Shown: positions 28,401-34,047, numbered from the stretch's first letter. The stretch is 64,000 nt of DNA from Lacinutrix sp. WUR7 (GCF_016864015.1 NZ_CP045067.1:3420001-3484000), one strand, 5' to 3'. Notes: a model not told the origin generated them from the sequence alone. Numbers and translations are program-made.

Positions 28401-29446
28401 CAGATGCATGTGATACAGATGCAGTATTTGATGTAACTTCTGATTATGATTTCACTAATCTTGTAGCTGCTTGTGGTCTTACTGGTTCAATAGAAGTTAA
28501 TTATGTTGTAAAAGATGATTGTAATAATTCTACAACACTTACTGCGACACTTACTATAGTAGATAATACGGCTCCAGATGCAACTAATTGTGTAACCGAT
28601 CAAACATTAGACTGTGATGGAGATAACAATGAAGCAATTGCAGACCAATGGAATGCGGAAAACATTGCAGCTCTTGAAGCATGTGTTACAGATGGTTGTG
28701 ATTTAGACTTTTCTGGTCAAATAACTTCAGATTATAACTTTGCTGATTTATCTTCTGCTCCTGGTTTAGGTGGAATGCTAGATGTTCAATATATAATTAC
28801 AGATGATTGTGGTAATGAAACAGAAGTTTATGCGATGTTAACATTACAAAACAATTCTGTTAATGGTAATGATATAAGATTATGTAATGCAAGTGAAATT
28901 GAAGCTCAAGTGTATGACTTATTTGATTTATTAAGTGGTTACTATGATGATAGTGGTACTTGGGAAGTTATTTCTGGTGATGCTGTAATTATTGACGGTC
29001 ATTATTTCGATCCATTAAGTATTACTCTTACTGGCGAAAATGTTGGTGTAGATATTGAATTTAGCTATACGGAAAATAATTCTGCTTGTCCAACTTACGT
29101 GGAAGCTTCTATTGAAGTTCATAATGAATGTTTTGTATTGAACTGTGGTGAAGATGATGTTGAAATTTCTAACGCAGTAACTCCTAACGGAGATCAATAC
29201 AATGAATTCTTTGAAGTTAGTGGCGTTGAGCTTTGTAATTATGTAATAGATGTGAAAATATTTAACCGTTGGGGAGCATTAATTTATGAATCTCATGATT
29301 ACCAAAACAATTGGGCAGGTACTGCACACAACAACTCTGTTGGTGGATCTAATACCGTTCCTGATGGTACATATTATTACATAGTAACTTTAAAAGAAAG
29401 TGGAATTGATCCTATAAATGGATATATCTACGTAGGAACCAAATAA
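13496..29446 (+). CDS. giant SprB-like HYR-repeat surface adhesin, T9SS type B substrate
   Basis: A 5316-residue protein. Signal peptide about residues 1-28 (ending NLYSQ). Residues about 29-370 form a beta-rich N-terminal region with IIYAGLYWTGR and GGWALVVVYDND, of the kind found at the head of flavobacterial surface proteins. Residues about 380-550 resemble a DUF11/CARDB-type Ig fold, and about 553-637 a divergent HYR-like unit. Residues 638-1942 are 15 units of 87 residues. Residues 1943-4246 are six 384-residue higher-order units. Residues 4247-5022 are eight 97-residue units, followed by one divergent unit to about 5119. The C-terminus (about 5222-5316; VTPNGDQYNEFFEV, IFNRWGALIYES, VPDGTYYYIVTL) is the gliding-motility-associated CHU_C domain, the type B T9SS sorting signal. 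It should be exported by T9SS and displayed as a long fibre, as SprB is in gliding Flavobacterium. PorP/SprF and OmpA-like genes follow at once. Repeat number may vary between strains or be misassembled. Confidence 0.93.
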   Translation: MKTFTNPFIKAIVVICLCFFSLNNLYSQVRVPFTQRTAADTPGQTVYSIKGDFTLIGNTNLTLQNYGTNTTNSNNTMIAVDVDGDSSTTNSSSATLNFSTENGAIPDCSNIIYAGLYWTGRTSSSAVTLAKRSVKFKHVDQSAYEDVVADVNNIYFPGDNNMYAAYAEVTNIVKANGTGEYFTGNVEVSTGDGGGTGYYGGWALVVVYDNDLMEWRDVTVFDGYAYLVGSQTTSNQLDVSGFNAIQNGPVNVKLGLIAGEGDRGISGDYIEIWEDKDDDGVIDVSAIPSIDEWTPLSHSGNSTGNFFNSSIQTGGNARTPSLTNNTGLDISMFNINNANNSIIDNGDTNTSFRYGSTQDTYIIFNIAMAIDAFVPSIDGQVSINNIFGDVNVSEPYAINPGETAQFDIEIHNNGNEPLEDFLIQIPIPETANFVPGSIQYAVNAPANTTTTPYYDAAFGTNGGIIWQFGDLPEAINLSDVLASLSFEVEASANCEAFNPPNCSPTISLSSALMTGTGAVSQSPFFIKFNSGYQEAPCIAYPISEPIIITVIPSLEIDIAASNLTVECDGSGNTTAVNDWLASGGNASVVGDCIITWTNDFNGVTSNQCGAAGSTTVIFTATDSCGNTTTTSALLTIIDDTDPTFTAPAAIEIFTDASCNYDATISETGDVTNEADNCDTTLDATFTDVVTDGTCEGSFVITRTWTLSDDCGNTATPQIQTITVSDNTAPTFTAPAAIEIFTDASCNYDATVSETGDVTNEADNCDTTLDATFTDVVTDGACEGSFVITRTWTLSDDCGNTATPQIQTITVSDNTAPTFTAPAAIEIFTDASCNYDATVSETGDVTNETDNCDTTLDATFTDVVTDGACEGSFVITRTWTLSDDCGNTATPQTQTITVSDNIAPTFTAPAAIEIFTDASCNYDATVSETGDVTNEADNCDTTLDATFTDVVTDGACEGSFVITRTWTLSDDCGNTATPQIQTITVSDNTAPTFTAPAAIEIFTDASCNYDATVSETGDVTNEADNCDTTLDATFTDVVTDGACEGSFVITRTWTLSDDCGNTATPQIQTITVSDNIAPTFTAPAAIEIFTDASCDYDATVSETGDVTNEADNCGTTLDATFTDVVTAGTCEGSFVITRTWTLSDDCGNTATPQIQTITVSDNTAPTFTAPTAIEIFTDASCNYDATVSETGDVTNEADNCDTTLDATFTDVVTDGACEGSFVITRTWTLSDDCGNTATPQTQTITVSDNTAPTFTAPAAIEIFTDASCNYDATVSETGDVTNEADNCDTTLDATFTDVVTDGACEGSFVITRTWTLSDDCGNTATPQIQTITVSDNIAPTFTAPAAIEIFTDASCNYDATVSETGDVTNEADNCDTTLDATFTDVVTDGACEGSFVITRTWTLSDDCGNTATPQTQTITVSDNTAPTFTAPAAIEIFTDASCNYDATVSETGDVTNEADNCDTTLDATFTDVVTAGSCEGSFVITRTWTLSDDCGNTATPQIQTITVSDNIAPTFTAPAAIEIFTDASCNYDATVSETGDVTNEADNCDTTLDATFTDVVTDGACEGSFVITRTWTLSDDCGNTATPQIQTITVSDNTAPTFTAPAAIEIFTNASCNYDATVSETGDVTNEADNCDTTLDATFTDVVTAGSCEGSFVITRTWTLSDDCGNTATPQTQTITVSDNTAPTFTAPAAIEIFTDASCNYDATVSETGDVTNEADNCDTTLDATFTDVVTAGSCEGSFVITRTWTLSDDCGNTATPQIQTITVSDNTAPTFTAPAAIEIFTDASCNYDATVSETGDVTNEADNCDTTLDATFTDVVTAGSCEGSFVITRTWTLSDDCGNTATPQIQTITVSDNIAPTFTAPAAIEIFTDASCNYDATVSETGDVTNEADNCDTTLDATFTDVVTDGACEGSFVITRTWTLSDDCGNTATPQTQTITVSDNTAPDITSCTSVIDQSVDCTAGDNETIADAWNAANIAALESCATDNCDTNLVGQVTSNYDFNNLNVVCGPCGSLPVTYTVADDCGNESTITVTLNFGDATGPDLTACNVVDETIECDGDNNQTLADTWNADNIAELQACADDINVNITSDYAFTNLATTCGAGGTIQVTYTATDDCLNTSSVTATLTLNDSIGPDLTACTVADETIECDGTNNETIANDWNAANILALQSCGTDACDTDAVFDVTSDYAYTNLASTCGAGGTLTVTYTVPDDCDNETILVAILTLNDSIGPDLTACTVADETIECDGTNNETLANDWNAANILALQSCGTDSCDTDAVFDVTSDYAFANLASTCGLGGTITVTYTVADDCDNETILVAILTLNDSIGPDLTVCTTVTDESVDCTADDNETIADAWNTANILALESCGSDSCDADGVYNVTSDYDFNNLNVVCGPCGSLPVTYTVADDCGNESTITVTLNFGDATGPDLTACNVVDETIECDGDNNQTLADTWNADNIAELQACADDINVNITSDYVFTHLATTCGAGGTIQVTYTATDDCLNTSSVTATLTLNDSIGPDLTACTVADETIECDGTNNETIANDWNAANILALQSCGTDACDTDAVFDVTSDYAYTNLASTCGAGGTLTVTYTVADDCDNETILVAILTLNDSIGPDLTACTVADETIECDGTNNETLANDWNTANILALQSCGTDSCDTDAVFDVTSDYAFANLASTCGLGGTITVTYTVADDCDNETILVAILTLNDSIGPDLTVCTTVTDESVDCTADDNETIADAWNTANILALESCGSDSCDADGVYNVTSDYDFNNLNVVCGPCGSLPVTYTVADDCGNESTITVTLNFGDATGPDLTACNVVDETIECDGDNNQTLADTWNADNIAELQACADDINVNITSDYAFTNLATTCGAGGTIQVTYTATDDCLNTSSVTATLTLNDSIGPDLTACTVADETIECDGTNNETLANDWNAANILALQSCGTDACDTDAVFDVTSDYAYTNLASTCGAGGTLTVTYTVADDCDNETILVAILTLNDSIGPDLTACTVADETIECDGTNNETLANDWNTANILALQSCGTDACDTDAVFDVTSDYAFANLASTCGLGGTITVTYTVSDDCDNETILVAILTLNDSIGPDLTVCTTVTDESVDCTADDNETIADAWNTANILALESCGSDSCDADGVYNVTSDYDFNNLNAVCGPCGSLPVTYTVADDCGNESTITVTLNFGDATGPDLTACNVVDETIECDGDNNQTLADTWNADNIAELQACADDINVNITSDYAFTNLATTCGAGGTIQVTYTATDDCLNTSSVTATLTLNDSIGPDLTACTVADETIECDGTNNETLANDWNAANILALQSCGTDACDTDAVFDVTSDYAYTNLASTCGAGGTLTVTYTVADDCDNETILVAILTLNDSIGPDLTACTVADETIECDGTNNETLANDWNTANILALQSCGTDACDTDAVFDVTSDYAFANLASTCGLGGTITVTYTVADDCDNETILVAILTLNDSIGPDLTVCTTVTDESVDCTADDNETIADAWNTANILALESCGSDSCDADGVYNVTSDYDFNNLNVVCGPCGSLPVTYTVADDCGNESTITVTLNFGDATGPDLTACNVVDETIECDGDNNQTLADTWNADNIAELQACADDINVNITSDYAFTNLATTCGAGGTIQVTYTATDDCLNTSSVTATLTLNDSIGPDLTACTVADETIECDGTNNETIANDWNAANILALQSCGTDACDTDAVFDVTSDYAYTNLASTCGAGGTLTVTYTVGDDCDNETILVAILTLNDSIGPDLTACTVADETIECDGTNNETLANDWNTVNILALQSCGTDACDTDAVFDVTSDYAFANLASTCGLGGTITVTYTVADDCDNETILVAILTLNDSIGPDLTVCTTVTDESVDCTADDNETIADAWNTANILALESCGSDSCDADGVYNVTSDYDFNNLNVVCGPCGSLPVTYTVADDCGNESTITVTLNFGDATGPDLTACNVVDETIECDGDNNQTLADTWNADNIAELQACADDINVNITSDYAFTNLATTCGAGGTIQVTYTATDDCLNTSSVTATLTLNDSIGPDLTACTVADETIECDGTNNETIANDWNAANILALQSCGTDACDTDAVFDVTSDYAYTNLASTCGAGGTILVTYTVADDCDNETILTATLTLEDSIGPDLTSCTVVDETIECNGTDNETIANDWNAANILALQSCGTDSCDTDAVFDVTSDYVFTNLTSTCGAGGTILVTFTVADDCGNETILTATLTLEDSIGPDLTSCTVVDETIECDGTNNETLANDWNAANILALQSCGTDSCDTDAVFDVTSDYVFTNLASTCGAGGTILVSYTVADDCGNETILTATLTLEDSIGPDLTSCTVVDETIECNGTDNETIANDWNAANILALQSCGTDSCDTNAVFDVTSDYVFTNLTSTCGAGGTILVTYTVADDCGNETILTATLTLEDSIGPDLTSCTVVDETIECDGTNNETLANDWNAANILALQSCGTDACDTDAVFDVTSDYAYTNLASTCGAGGTLTVTYTVADDCDNETILTATLTLEDSIGPDLTACTVIDETIECNGTDNETIANDWNAANILALQSCGTDSCDTDAVFDVTSDYTFANLASTCGAGGNILVTYTVADDCGNETILTATLTLEDSIGPDLTSCTVVDETIECDGTNNETLANDWNAANILALQSCGTDSCDTDAVFDVTSDYVFTNLTSTCGAGGTILVTYTIADDCGNETILTATLTLEDSIGPDLTSCTVVDETIECNGTDNETIANDWNAANILALQSCGTDSCDTNAVFDVTSDYVFTNLTSTCGAGGTILVTYTVADDCGNETILTATLTLEDSIGPDLTSCVVVDETIECNGTDNETIANDWNAANILALQSCGTDTCDTDAVFDVTSDYVFTNLASTCGAGGTILVTYTVADDCGNETILTATITLEDSIGPDLTSCTVVDETIECDGTNNETLANDWNAANILALQSCGTDACDTDAVFDVTSDYDFTNLVAACGLTGSIEVNYVVKDDCNNSTTLTATLTIVDNTAPDATNCVTDQTLDCDGDNNEAIADQWNAENIAALEACVTDGCDLDFSGQITSDYNFADLSSAPGLGGMLDVQYIITDDCGNETEVYAMLTLQNNSVNGNDIRLCNASEIEAQVYDLFDLLSGYYDDSGTWEVISGDAVIIDGHYFDPLSITLTGENVGVDIEFSYTENNSACPTYVEASIEVHNECFVLNCGEDDVEISNAVTPNGDQYNEFFEVSGVELCNYVIDVKIFNRWGALIYESHDYQNNWAGTAHNNSVGGSNTVPDGTYYYIVTLKESGIDPINGYIYVGTK
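15407..19321 (+). repeat. 15 tandem 261-bp units (87-residue HYR-like repeats)
   Basis: Exactly 15 units: 3915 bases divided by 261. Each unit encodes D-N-T/I-A-P-TFTAPAAIEIFTDA...SDDCGNTATPQ...TITVS with four cysteines. Copies differ by only a few bases. Most differences are a small set of recurring alternatives, such as NTAP/NIAP, TDGAC/TAGSC and PQIQ/PQTQ, distributed as a mosaic. The 87-residue unit fits the HYR-like (Ig-fold) repeats of flavobacterial surface proteins. Confidence 0.97.
19322..26233 (+). repeat. six 1152-bp higher-order repeats, each of four sub-units
   Basis: Higher-order units begin at 19322, 20474, 21626, 22778, 23930 and 25082, every one 1152 bases (384 residues). 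Measured in the first copy, the sub-units are a 294 bp (ESVDC/QSVDC type), b 276 bp (ETIECDGDNNQ type), c 291 bp and d 291 bp (ETIECDGTNN type). They carry 7, 5, 6 and 6 cysteines. The sixth copy changes within sub-unit c (about 25862) into the sequence type of the following array. Confidence 0.95.
26234..28561 (+). repeat. eight 291-bp units with alternating sequence types
   Basis: Eight exact 97-residue units (2328 bases), each TSCTVVDETIEC...DDCGNETILTATLTLE with six cysteines. Types ECDGTNNETLAND and ECNGTDNETIAND alternate with one exception, giving a 582-bp dimer period. A final divergent unit, 28562 to about 28852, closes the repeat region. Confidence 0.94.
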
Positions 29447-29460
29447 AAATATTAACCTAT

Positions 29461-30393
29461 ATGAAACTTATAAAAAAATATATTGTTGCATTTGCGTTAT
29501 TAAGCTGTACAGTTGGGTTTACTCAACAATTACCGCAGTTTACACAATACATGTATAATACAATATCCATTAATCCTGCGTATGCAGGAAGCAGAGAAAC
29601 ACTAAGTGTAGTTGGTCTTCATAGAAGTCAATGGGTTGGCTTTAAAGGAGGCCCAATTACCCAAACACTTTCTGCACACACGCCACTTACTAATGAAAAA
29701 ATTGGTGTTGGTTTATCTTTAATTAATGATAAACTAGGGTATCAAGATTTCTCATATATATATGGTGATTTTTCATACACCATAAATACAGGTGAAAAAA
29801 CAAAATTAGCATTCGGACTAAAAGCTGGATTTACGCAATACAGTCTTAGTGCAACCTTAAGAGGTAATGAACCTGAAGATCCTTCCATTTATGGTGTGGA
29901 AAATAGATGGAGTCCTAACCTTGGTGTAGGTTTCTTTTGGCATACACAAAAATGGTATATGGGATTATCTGCTCCTAGAATTCTAAACACAGATTATAAC
30001 AAAGAAGGAAATTCTAGCGGCGTGCAATACGAAGCATTAGAAAGAATTAGTTATTATTTTACAGGTGGTTATGTATTCACATTAAGTGAGAATACAAAAT
30101 TCAAACCAGCTGCTTTAATAAAAGCTACTAACGGTGCTCCTCTTTCTTATGATCTTACTGCAAACTTTTTGTTTCATGAAAAACTTTGGTTAGGTGCATC
30201 TTACAGAATTAATAATTACACTTCCGCATTTGGTGCAATTGCAGATTTTCAAATCTCTAAAGAAATCAGAATTGGTTATACCTACGAGTATCCTTTATCC
30301 GATATCAACCAATATACTGGAGGAACACATGAGGTTTTACTAATGTTCGAAGTATTTAAAGTAAAACGTATTAAATCCCCTAGATATTTCTAA
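29461..30393 (+). CDS. PorP/SprF family type IX secretion membrane protein
   Basis: A 310-residue outer-membrane protein with signal peptide MKLIKKYIVAFALLSCTVGFTQQ, followed by the hallmark start of the PorP/SprF family: LPQFTQYMYNTISINPAYAGSR, then SVVGLHRSQWVGFKGGP. Strand-rich to the end. In Flavobacterium johnsoniae, SprF is needed to deliver SprB to the cell surface, and PorP/SprF proteins couple type B substrates to the T9SS. Here it begins 14 bases after the giant adhesin stop, so it is the cognate partner by position. Family call is firm; specificity for the adhesin is inferred from synteny. Confidence 0.94.
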   Translation: MKLIKKYIVAFALLSCTVGFTQQLPQFTQYMYNTISINPAYAGSRETLSVVGLHRSQWVGFKGGPITQTLSAHTPLTNEKIGVGLSLINDKLGYQDFSYIYGDFSYTINTGEKTKLAFGLKAGFTQYSLSATLRGNEPEDPSIYGVENRWSPNLGVGFFWHTQKWYMGLSAPRILNTDYNKEGNSSGVQYEALERISYYFTGGYVFTLSENTKFKPAALIKATNGAPLSYDLTANFLFHEKLWLGASYRINNYTSAFGAIADFQISKEIRIGYTYEYPLSDINQYTGGTHEVLLMFEVFKVKRIKSPRYF

Positions 30394-30471
30394 AATAGGT
30401 ATTCAGATAAAAACGTGTAATTTTATTATATGTTAATTGCTTCTGAAAGTTAATAAGAAAATAAGATACAG

Positions 30472-32406
30472 ATGAAAACAAAAGTTATATTAATATTATT
30501 AGTTCTTTGCAATACCATGCTATTTGCACAGGTAAAAGTTGCCGATAACTATTTTAGAGACTATGCGTATATCAAAGCAAGTGAGTTATATGAATCTGCT
30601 GTGAAAAAAGGAGATAGTAGCGAGCATGTATTAACACGATTAGGAGATTGTTATTACAACAATTCAAATTCTGAAAAAGCAGCGATGTGGTATGGCAAAG
30701 CAGTAAATAAATACGAAAAAATAAATCCGGAATTTATATACAAGTACATCCAATCCCTAAGAAGTTTAGGAGAATATGAAAATGCGAACACTTGGATTAC
30801 TAAATTTAAAGAACTACAAACTAGTGATAAAAGAGCCGAAGATTTTGAAATCATGGATCTTGCTAAATACAAAGAACTCTCTTCTACCGAAGGAAAATAT
30901 GTAAAATTTTCTGCACTAGGAATAAATACAGAGTTCTCCGAATTTGGAGGATATGTTCATGACGGTACCTTTTATTATGCTTCTACTAAAGTTACTGGTG
31001 ATGGTGGTAGTGGTAAAATTTACAAATGGAACGAAGAACCATTTTTAGATATTTTTTCAGGAACCATTGCATATGAAGAAGATGAAGTAACTATTGAAGA
31101 CATTAAAGCACTTTCTGAAGAAGTAAATACAGAATTTCATGAAGCTACAGTTGCCATAACTAATGATGGCAAAACCATGTATTTTACAAGAGATAATATT
31201 AACCACCGTAAAAGGATATCTTATGATGATGAAGGTACCTCTTATTTAAAAATATATAAAGCTACTAAATCTGGAGAAAAATGGGGTAATATAGTAGAAC
31301 TTCCTTTTAATGATAAGGTCTACTCTACTGGTCATCCTGCTTTAAGCCCAGATAACAAAACCTTATATTTTGTATCCGATCGCGAAGGTGGTTTGGGAAG
31401 TACAGATATCTACAGTGTAGAAATAGAAGGATCGGGAACTTATGGTACTCCTGAAAATTTAGGAGCAAAAATCAATACGCCAGGTAGAGAGATGTTTCCG
31501 TATGTTGCCAAAGACAGTACGTTCTACTTTTCATCAGACGGACATATTAGCTTAGGTTTATTAGATGTTTTTAAATCTAATATAATTCAAGTTACAGACA
31601 AAGATTCTATTACAGATCCAAAAAATTTAGGAGCACCTTTTAATAGTCGATTCGATGATTTCGCATTCTTTATAGATTCCGATAAGGATAGAGGATTTCT
31701 TTCTTCTAACCGAGAGGAAGGAAGCGGTAGTGATGATATTTACCAATTTGGTTCTTACCAATGTAAACAAGTAATTAAAGGTGTAGTTAGAGATCAAAAA
31801 ACACTATTACCAATTCCGGAAGCGAAAGTGAAACTTTTAGACGAAACAGGAAAAGAACTAGAAGAAATAGTATCTAATGAAAATGGAGAATATGAATTTG
31901 AAGTAGAATGTGAAAAGAAATATACCGTAATTGGAAGTAAATTAGATTATAGAGACGACATACAAGAAGTGGAAACTACAGATGTTTCAGAAGAGGAACA
32001 AGTACAAGATTTACTATTAACACCATTTATTGTAAATAATGAGATTGTAATTAATCCTATTTTCTTCGATTACAATAAATTTAACATTAGACCAGATGCT
32101 GCATATGAGTTAGAAAACATTGTAACTGTAATGAAGAATCACCCAAAAATGCATATCAAAATCGAATCACATACAGACAGTCGTGGTAAAGATGCGTATA
32201 ATATGAAGCTTTCCGATAAACGAGCTAAATCTACTAGAAATTATATTATTTCTAGAGGTATAACTTCCGACAGAATTGACAGTGCCATTGGTTTTGGTGA
32301 ATCACAATTGGTAAATAGATGTGATAATGCACATAGAAAAATTTGTTCCGAAGAAGAACACCAAGAAAACCGTAGATCAAAATTCATTATCACTAACGAA
32401 TATTAA
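30472..32406 (+). CDS. OmpA-family protein with TPR, PD40 propeller and carboxypeptidase-regulatory domains (PorE-like)
   Basis: A 644-residue envelope protein. Signal peptide MKTKVILILLVLCNTMLFAQ without a lipobox cysteine. Residues about 22-130 are TPR-like helices, about 150-420 a PD40/WD40-like beta-propeller (SPDNKTLYFVSDREGGLGSTDIY), about 435-515 a carboxypeptidase-regulatory-like domain (IKGVVRDQKTLLPIPEAKV), and about 531-644 an OmpA peptidoglycan-binding domain (FDYNKFNIRPDAAYEL, ESHTDSRG). This order equals that of PorE, which tethers the T9SS to peptidoglycan. Similar genes regularly follow sprF-type genes. It probably anchors the adhesin export or retention complex to the cell wall. 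It lies 78 bases after the PorP/SprF gene and is followed by a terminator. Confidence 0.92.
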   Translation: MKTKVILILLVLCNTMLFAQVKVADNYFRDYAYIKASELYESAVKKGDSSEHVLTRLGDCYYNNSNSEKAAMWYGKAVNKYEKINPEFIYKYIQSLRSLGEYENANTWITKFKELQTSDKRAEDFEIMDLAKYKELSSTEGKYVKFSALGINTEFSEFGGYVHDGTFYYASTKVTGDGGSGKIYKWNEEPFLDIFSGTIAYEEDEVTIEDIKALSEEVNTEFHEATVAITNDGKTMYFTRDNINHRKRISYDDEGTSYLKIYKATKSGEKWGNIVELPFNDKVYSTGHPALSPDNKTLYFVSDREGGLGSTDIYSVEIEGSGTYGTPENLGAKINTPGREMFPYVAKDSTFYFSSDGHISLGLLDVFKSNIIQVTDKDSITDPKNLGAPFNSRFDDFAFFIDSDKDRGFLSSNREEGSGSDDIYQFGSYQCKQVIKGVVRDQKTLLPIPEAKVKLLDETGKELEEIVSNENGEYEFEVECEKKYTVIGSKLDYRDDIQEVETTDVSEEEQVQDLLLTPFIVNNEIVINPIFFDYNKFNIRPDAAYELENIVTVMKNHPKMHIKIESHTDSRGKDAYNMKLSDKRAKSTRNYIISRGITSDRIDSAIGFGESQLVNRCDNAHRKICSEEEHQENRRSKFIITNEY

Positions 32407-32470
32407 TACAGTATAAGGTGTTACTTTATAAAATATTATAAAGACTCCCTAACAACATCTTATACTTAAA

Positions 32471-32494
32471 AAGCCACTCTAAATAGAGTGGCTT
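32471..32494 (+). terminator. terminator of the adhesin operon
   Basis: A 10-bp perfect stem (aagccactct / agagtggctt) with loop AAAT, followed by TTAATTTG on the plus strand and preceded by an A-run, 64 bases after the OmpA-family stop. Confidence 0.85.
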
Positions 32495-32624
32495 TTAATT
32501 TGTATTAAACTTTAAGTCTTATTAAATAGGAATTAAATAAGAATACACAAATAACATTTGAAACGAATAACTAGCCAATTCCTATTCTCCTATAGAACAT
32601 AAATATTATACTATGGAACATAAA

Positions 32625-32649
32625 AAAACCACTCCTGTAGAGTGGTTTT
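32625..32649 (-). terminator. terminator of the CAP-domain gene
   Basis: A 9-bp stem (aaaaccact / agtggtttt) with a 7-base loop. On the minus strand it is followed by a run of seven T. It lies 21 bases beyond the CAP gene stop. Confidence 0.85.
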
Positions 32650-32670
32650 CTTTATTATAAAATTCTTAAT

Positions 32671-33165
32671 TTATTTCTTTACAAATATATTCGTAAAATA
32701 CCAATATCCATTTTCATCTTGTTCTGCCGAAATATCAAAATGCGTATAATCTCCTACTATCGCTCCTCGATGACTTTCACTATTAATCCATGCATTAACT
32801 ACTGAAGCTGGACTACTATAACCATAAGCTACATTCTCTGAAACTCTATTGGCTCCAGCGTATTGTTTTAAAAAGGCACTTCTTTGCGAAAAATTGTCAT
32901 GAGAAATATTACTAACTTCTGCCATATAATCGGAATGCACAAAAGCTTGAGATTTAATTAAATCTAAAGATTCCAAAGTACTTAAACCTTCATTTATTCT
33001 ATATTCATTTAGAAGTTCTAGAATTTCAGTTTCAATAACTTTAGTATCTGGTACTACATATTCACTGTTAACGTTTTTTGCTTCATGATCATTATTTTCT
33101 GTTGAACACGAAAACGTGGTAAACAAGATTGTTAATGCCATAAGCCATAAAGTAGGTTTTTTCAT
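32671..33165 (-). CDS. CAP-domain (SCP/PR-1) lipoprotein
   Basis: A 164-residue lipoprotein: signal ALTILFTTFSC, lipobox cysteine near residue 20, then STENNDHE. The rest is one CAP domain with LLNEYRINEGLSTLE (about residues 52-66), HSDYMAEVSNISHDNF (histidines of the CAP cavity, about 77-92), SENVAYGYSSPASVVNAWINSESHRGAIV (about 109-137) and the end YWYFTNIFVKK. CAP proteins are extracellular and have varied roles; no specific one can be assigned. The gene is monocistronic, with its own terminator. Confidence 0.92.
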   Translation of the reverse strand: MKKPTLWLMALTILFTTFSCSTENNDHEAKNVNSEYVVPDTKVIETEILELLNEYRINEGLSTLESLDLIKSQAFVHSDYMAEVSNISHDNFSQRSAFLKQYAGANRVSENVAYGYSSPASVVNAWINSESHRGAIVGDYTHFDISAEQDENGYWYFTNIFVKK

Positions 33166-33331
33166 GGTTAAGGTTCTTTAGATTTGGGAGTATAAATATA
33201 CAATACCAGTCTAAAAAAAATGTTAACGAAATGTTAAAATCGATAAACGACGTGTATTTCATCGAAATTATAGTGTCGATAATCGATTAAGAACGAATTA
33301 ACCTACAGGAAAATGACTTTTAAACGACTTT

Positions 33332-33979
33332 TTAAGGAGATAATCGGTTTTTCACCCAAAACCACTCTTTATCAAGCGTATAACGTATTCTATCATGCAG
33401 TCTATTTGCTCTTCCTTGCCAAAATTCCATTTCTACAGGCTTTACAATATAACCTCCCCAAAATTCTGGGCGTTCTATTTCCTTTCCTTCAAAATCTGCT
33501 TCTAATGCTTTTAATTTAATCTCTAAAACTTCTCTATTTTCTAATATTTCACTTTGGTTAGAAACTAAAGCTCCCAATTGACTACCTCTAGGTCTGGATT
33601 CAAAATAGCCATCGCTTAAATTTGCTGCTATTTTTTCTACTTTACCTTTAATTATAACTTGTCGTTCTGCAGCTTGCCAAAAAAAAGAAATACAAACATT
33701 TGGGTTATTAGCAATTGCTTTTCCTTTTTCACTATTATAATTGGTATAAAAAATAAAACCTTCATAGGTATATTTTTTAAGCAGCACTACTCTACTCCTT
33801 GGGAAAGAATCGATACCAATGGTAGATAAAGTCATTGCATTGGTTTCGTCTTCCGGGAAATGCATATCCACTTCATGAAACCATTTTTGAAATAATTCTA
33901 AAGGATTTTCTGGAGTGTCTTCTAATAAAAGCGCTCCTTTTTCGTAAGATTTTCTATAATTTCCTAGGTCTTTTTCCAT
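33332..33979 (-). CDS. pdxH: pyridoxamine 5'-phosphate oxidase
   Basis: A 215-residue FMN enzyme that oxidises pyridoxine or pyridoxamine 5'-phosphate to pyridoxal 5'-phosphate in vitamin B6 salvage. Motifs: MTLSTIGIDSFPRSRVVLLKKY (FMN contact, about residues 48-69), FYTNYNSEKGKAIANNPNVCISFFW (about 77-101), ESRPRGSQLGALVSNQS (substrate region, about 127-143), the C-terminal EFWGGYIVKPVEMEFWQGRANRLHDR, and the typical ending WFWVKNRLSP. Full length for the family. It stands alone on the minus strand, divergent from the SRPBCC gene with a 68-base gap holding both promoters. Confidence 0.96.
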   Translation of the reverse strand: MEKDLGNYRKSYEKGALLLEDTPENPLELFQKWFHEVDMHFPEDETNAMTLSTIGIDSFPRSRVVLLKKYTYEGFIFYTNYNSEKGKAIANNPNVCISFFWQAAERQVIIKGKVEKIAANLSDGYFESRPRGSQLGALVSNQSEILENREVLEIKLKALEADFEGKEIERPEFWGGYIVKPVEMEFWQGRANRLHDRIRYTLDKEWFWVKNRLSP

Positions 33980-34047
33980 ACATGCAATTTACACGTTTTT
34001 TAAATAATTTGTAAACCAATTTTGTAACTTTATAAAAAAATGTATTC

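Noticed and set aside
33313-33519. 68-codon plus-strand frame with hydrophobic translation
   Set aside because: It is antisense to the 3' end of pdxH, whose motifs are clear.
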